DNA from: Amoebophrya sp. A120
Taxonomy: Eukaryota > Sar > Dinophyceae > Syndiniales > Amoebophryaceae
DNA: 64,000 nt
Direction: 5' to 3'
Assembly: GCA_905178155.1 (NCBI GenBank)
Contig: CAJINV010000016.1
Coordinates: 558,001-622,000, forward strand
The position numbers were made by a program, and so were the translations under genes. Numbering within the stretch: position 1 is the stretch's first letter; every line of letters begins with the position of its first letter. Positions 63,748 through 64,000 of this stretch are shown here, in pieces. The notes below the pieces were generated by a model. It was not told the DNA's origin and did not search any database. It saw only the letters and a list, made by a program, of their open reading frames with translations.

Positions 63748-64000
63748 TATGAAATGCAAATATGTCTGGGTCTGGTAGGATCCGAACTTGTGATGCGTGT
63801 TTCGGATCCTACAAAGATCTGCGATGCATAACGTGCAAAAGGTGCCCACTTCTGGCCATGCTGAGAGGGCACTTCTCATGCAGAATACGCATCACCAAGG
63901 AGCTGCAGAGCCTGTGATGCTAGGCCCTGCATTCCAGACGTGGGGGAGCTTGGAAAAACTGCATGACAAATCTCGGAATCTCCCAGACCCAGACATTTTA
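63748..64000. mobile_element. Introner, family A (subtype A4), cut by window end
   Basis: The left arm and body are present, and the right arm begins (CCCAGACCCAGACATT) as the window stops. The left flank is TCACG. The second flanking copy should lie just outside the window. Confidence 0.75.

Noticed and set aside
240-64000. A CRISPR-like array of regularly recurring repeats
   Set aside because: The repeats are inverted element ends with 5-bp target duplications inside eukaryotic exons. There is no direct-repeat/spacer periodicity.

Overview
This is nuclear DNA of a eukaryote. All four gene models lie on the minus strand, as in a unidirectional gene cluster. The proteins are huge, disordered and of no family I recognise. 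The reading frames are broken every few hundred to few thousand bases by short inverted-repeat elements. Together these features best match a dinoflagellate of the Amoebophrya (Syndiniales) type, where compact genomes, unidirectional clusters, non-canonical introns and transposon-like 'introner elements' have been reported. The assignment rests on that resemblance, not on a sequence match.

Layout in transcription order (right to left). Gene G1 (63747 down to 37662; its 5' end lies beyond the window) has 12 exons here, about 7,837 codons. A 1.4 kb spacer and a small doubtful gene (36294-35824) follow. Gene G2 (35570 down to 1937) is complete as modelled: 27 exons, 26 introns, 26,208 coding bases, 8,735 residues. 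A 0.8 kb spacer follows. Gene G3 (1136 to beyond base 1) is a basic protein with one membrane anchor and a coiled coil, and runs off the left edge. G1 and G2 look like tandem paralogues: at least four short conserved blocks occur in the same order in both, ending in an FRS...FCR block and a C-terminal membrane helix.

The striking system is the introns. I find 37 complete short elements (145-322 bp), one long element (1,094 bp) and one cut by the window edge. Every complete one starts TA and ends ATA, and most carry obvious terminal inverted repeats (TIRs). The short ones are flanked by 5-bp direct repeats, exact in 30 of 37. At each of the 38 complete insertions, removing the element plus one copy of the flanking repeat rejoins the two reading frames. 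The short elements fall into at least seven TIR families (A-G) that share termini, duplication size and an internal word of the form TTGTNATGC/GCATNACAA. Elements in either orientation interrupt the same genes. The long element has ~62-bp TIRs and is bracketed by 47-bp direct repeats (43/47 identical) instead of 5 bp. Only one intron (40943-41066) looks like a standard GT-AG intron.

No RNA genes, CRISPR arrays or transposase genes are visible. The elements here look non-autonomous.
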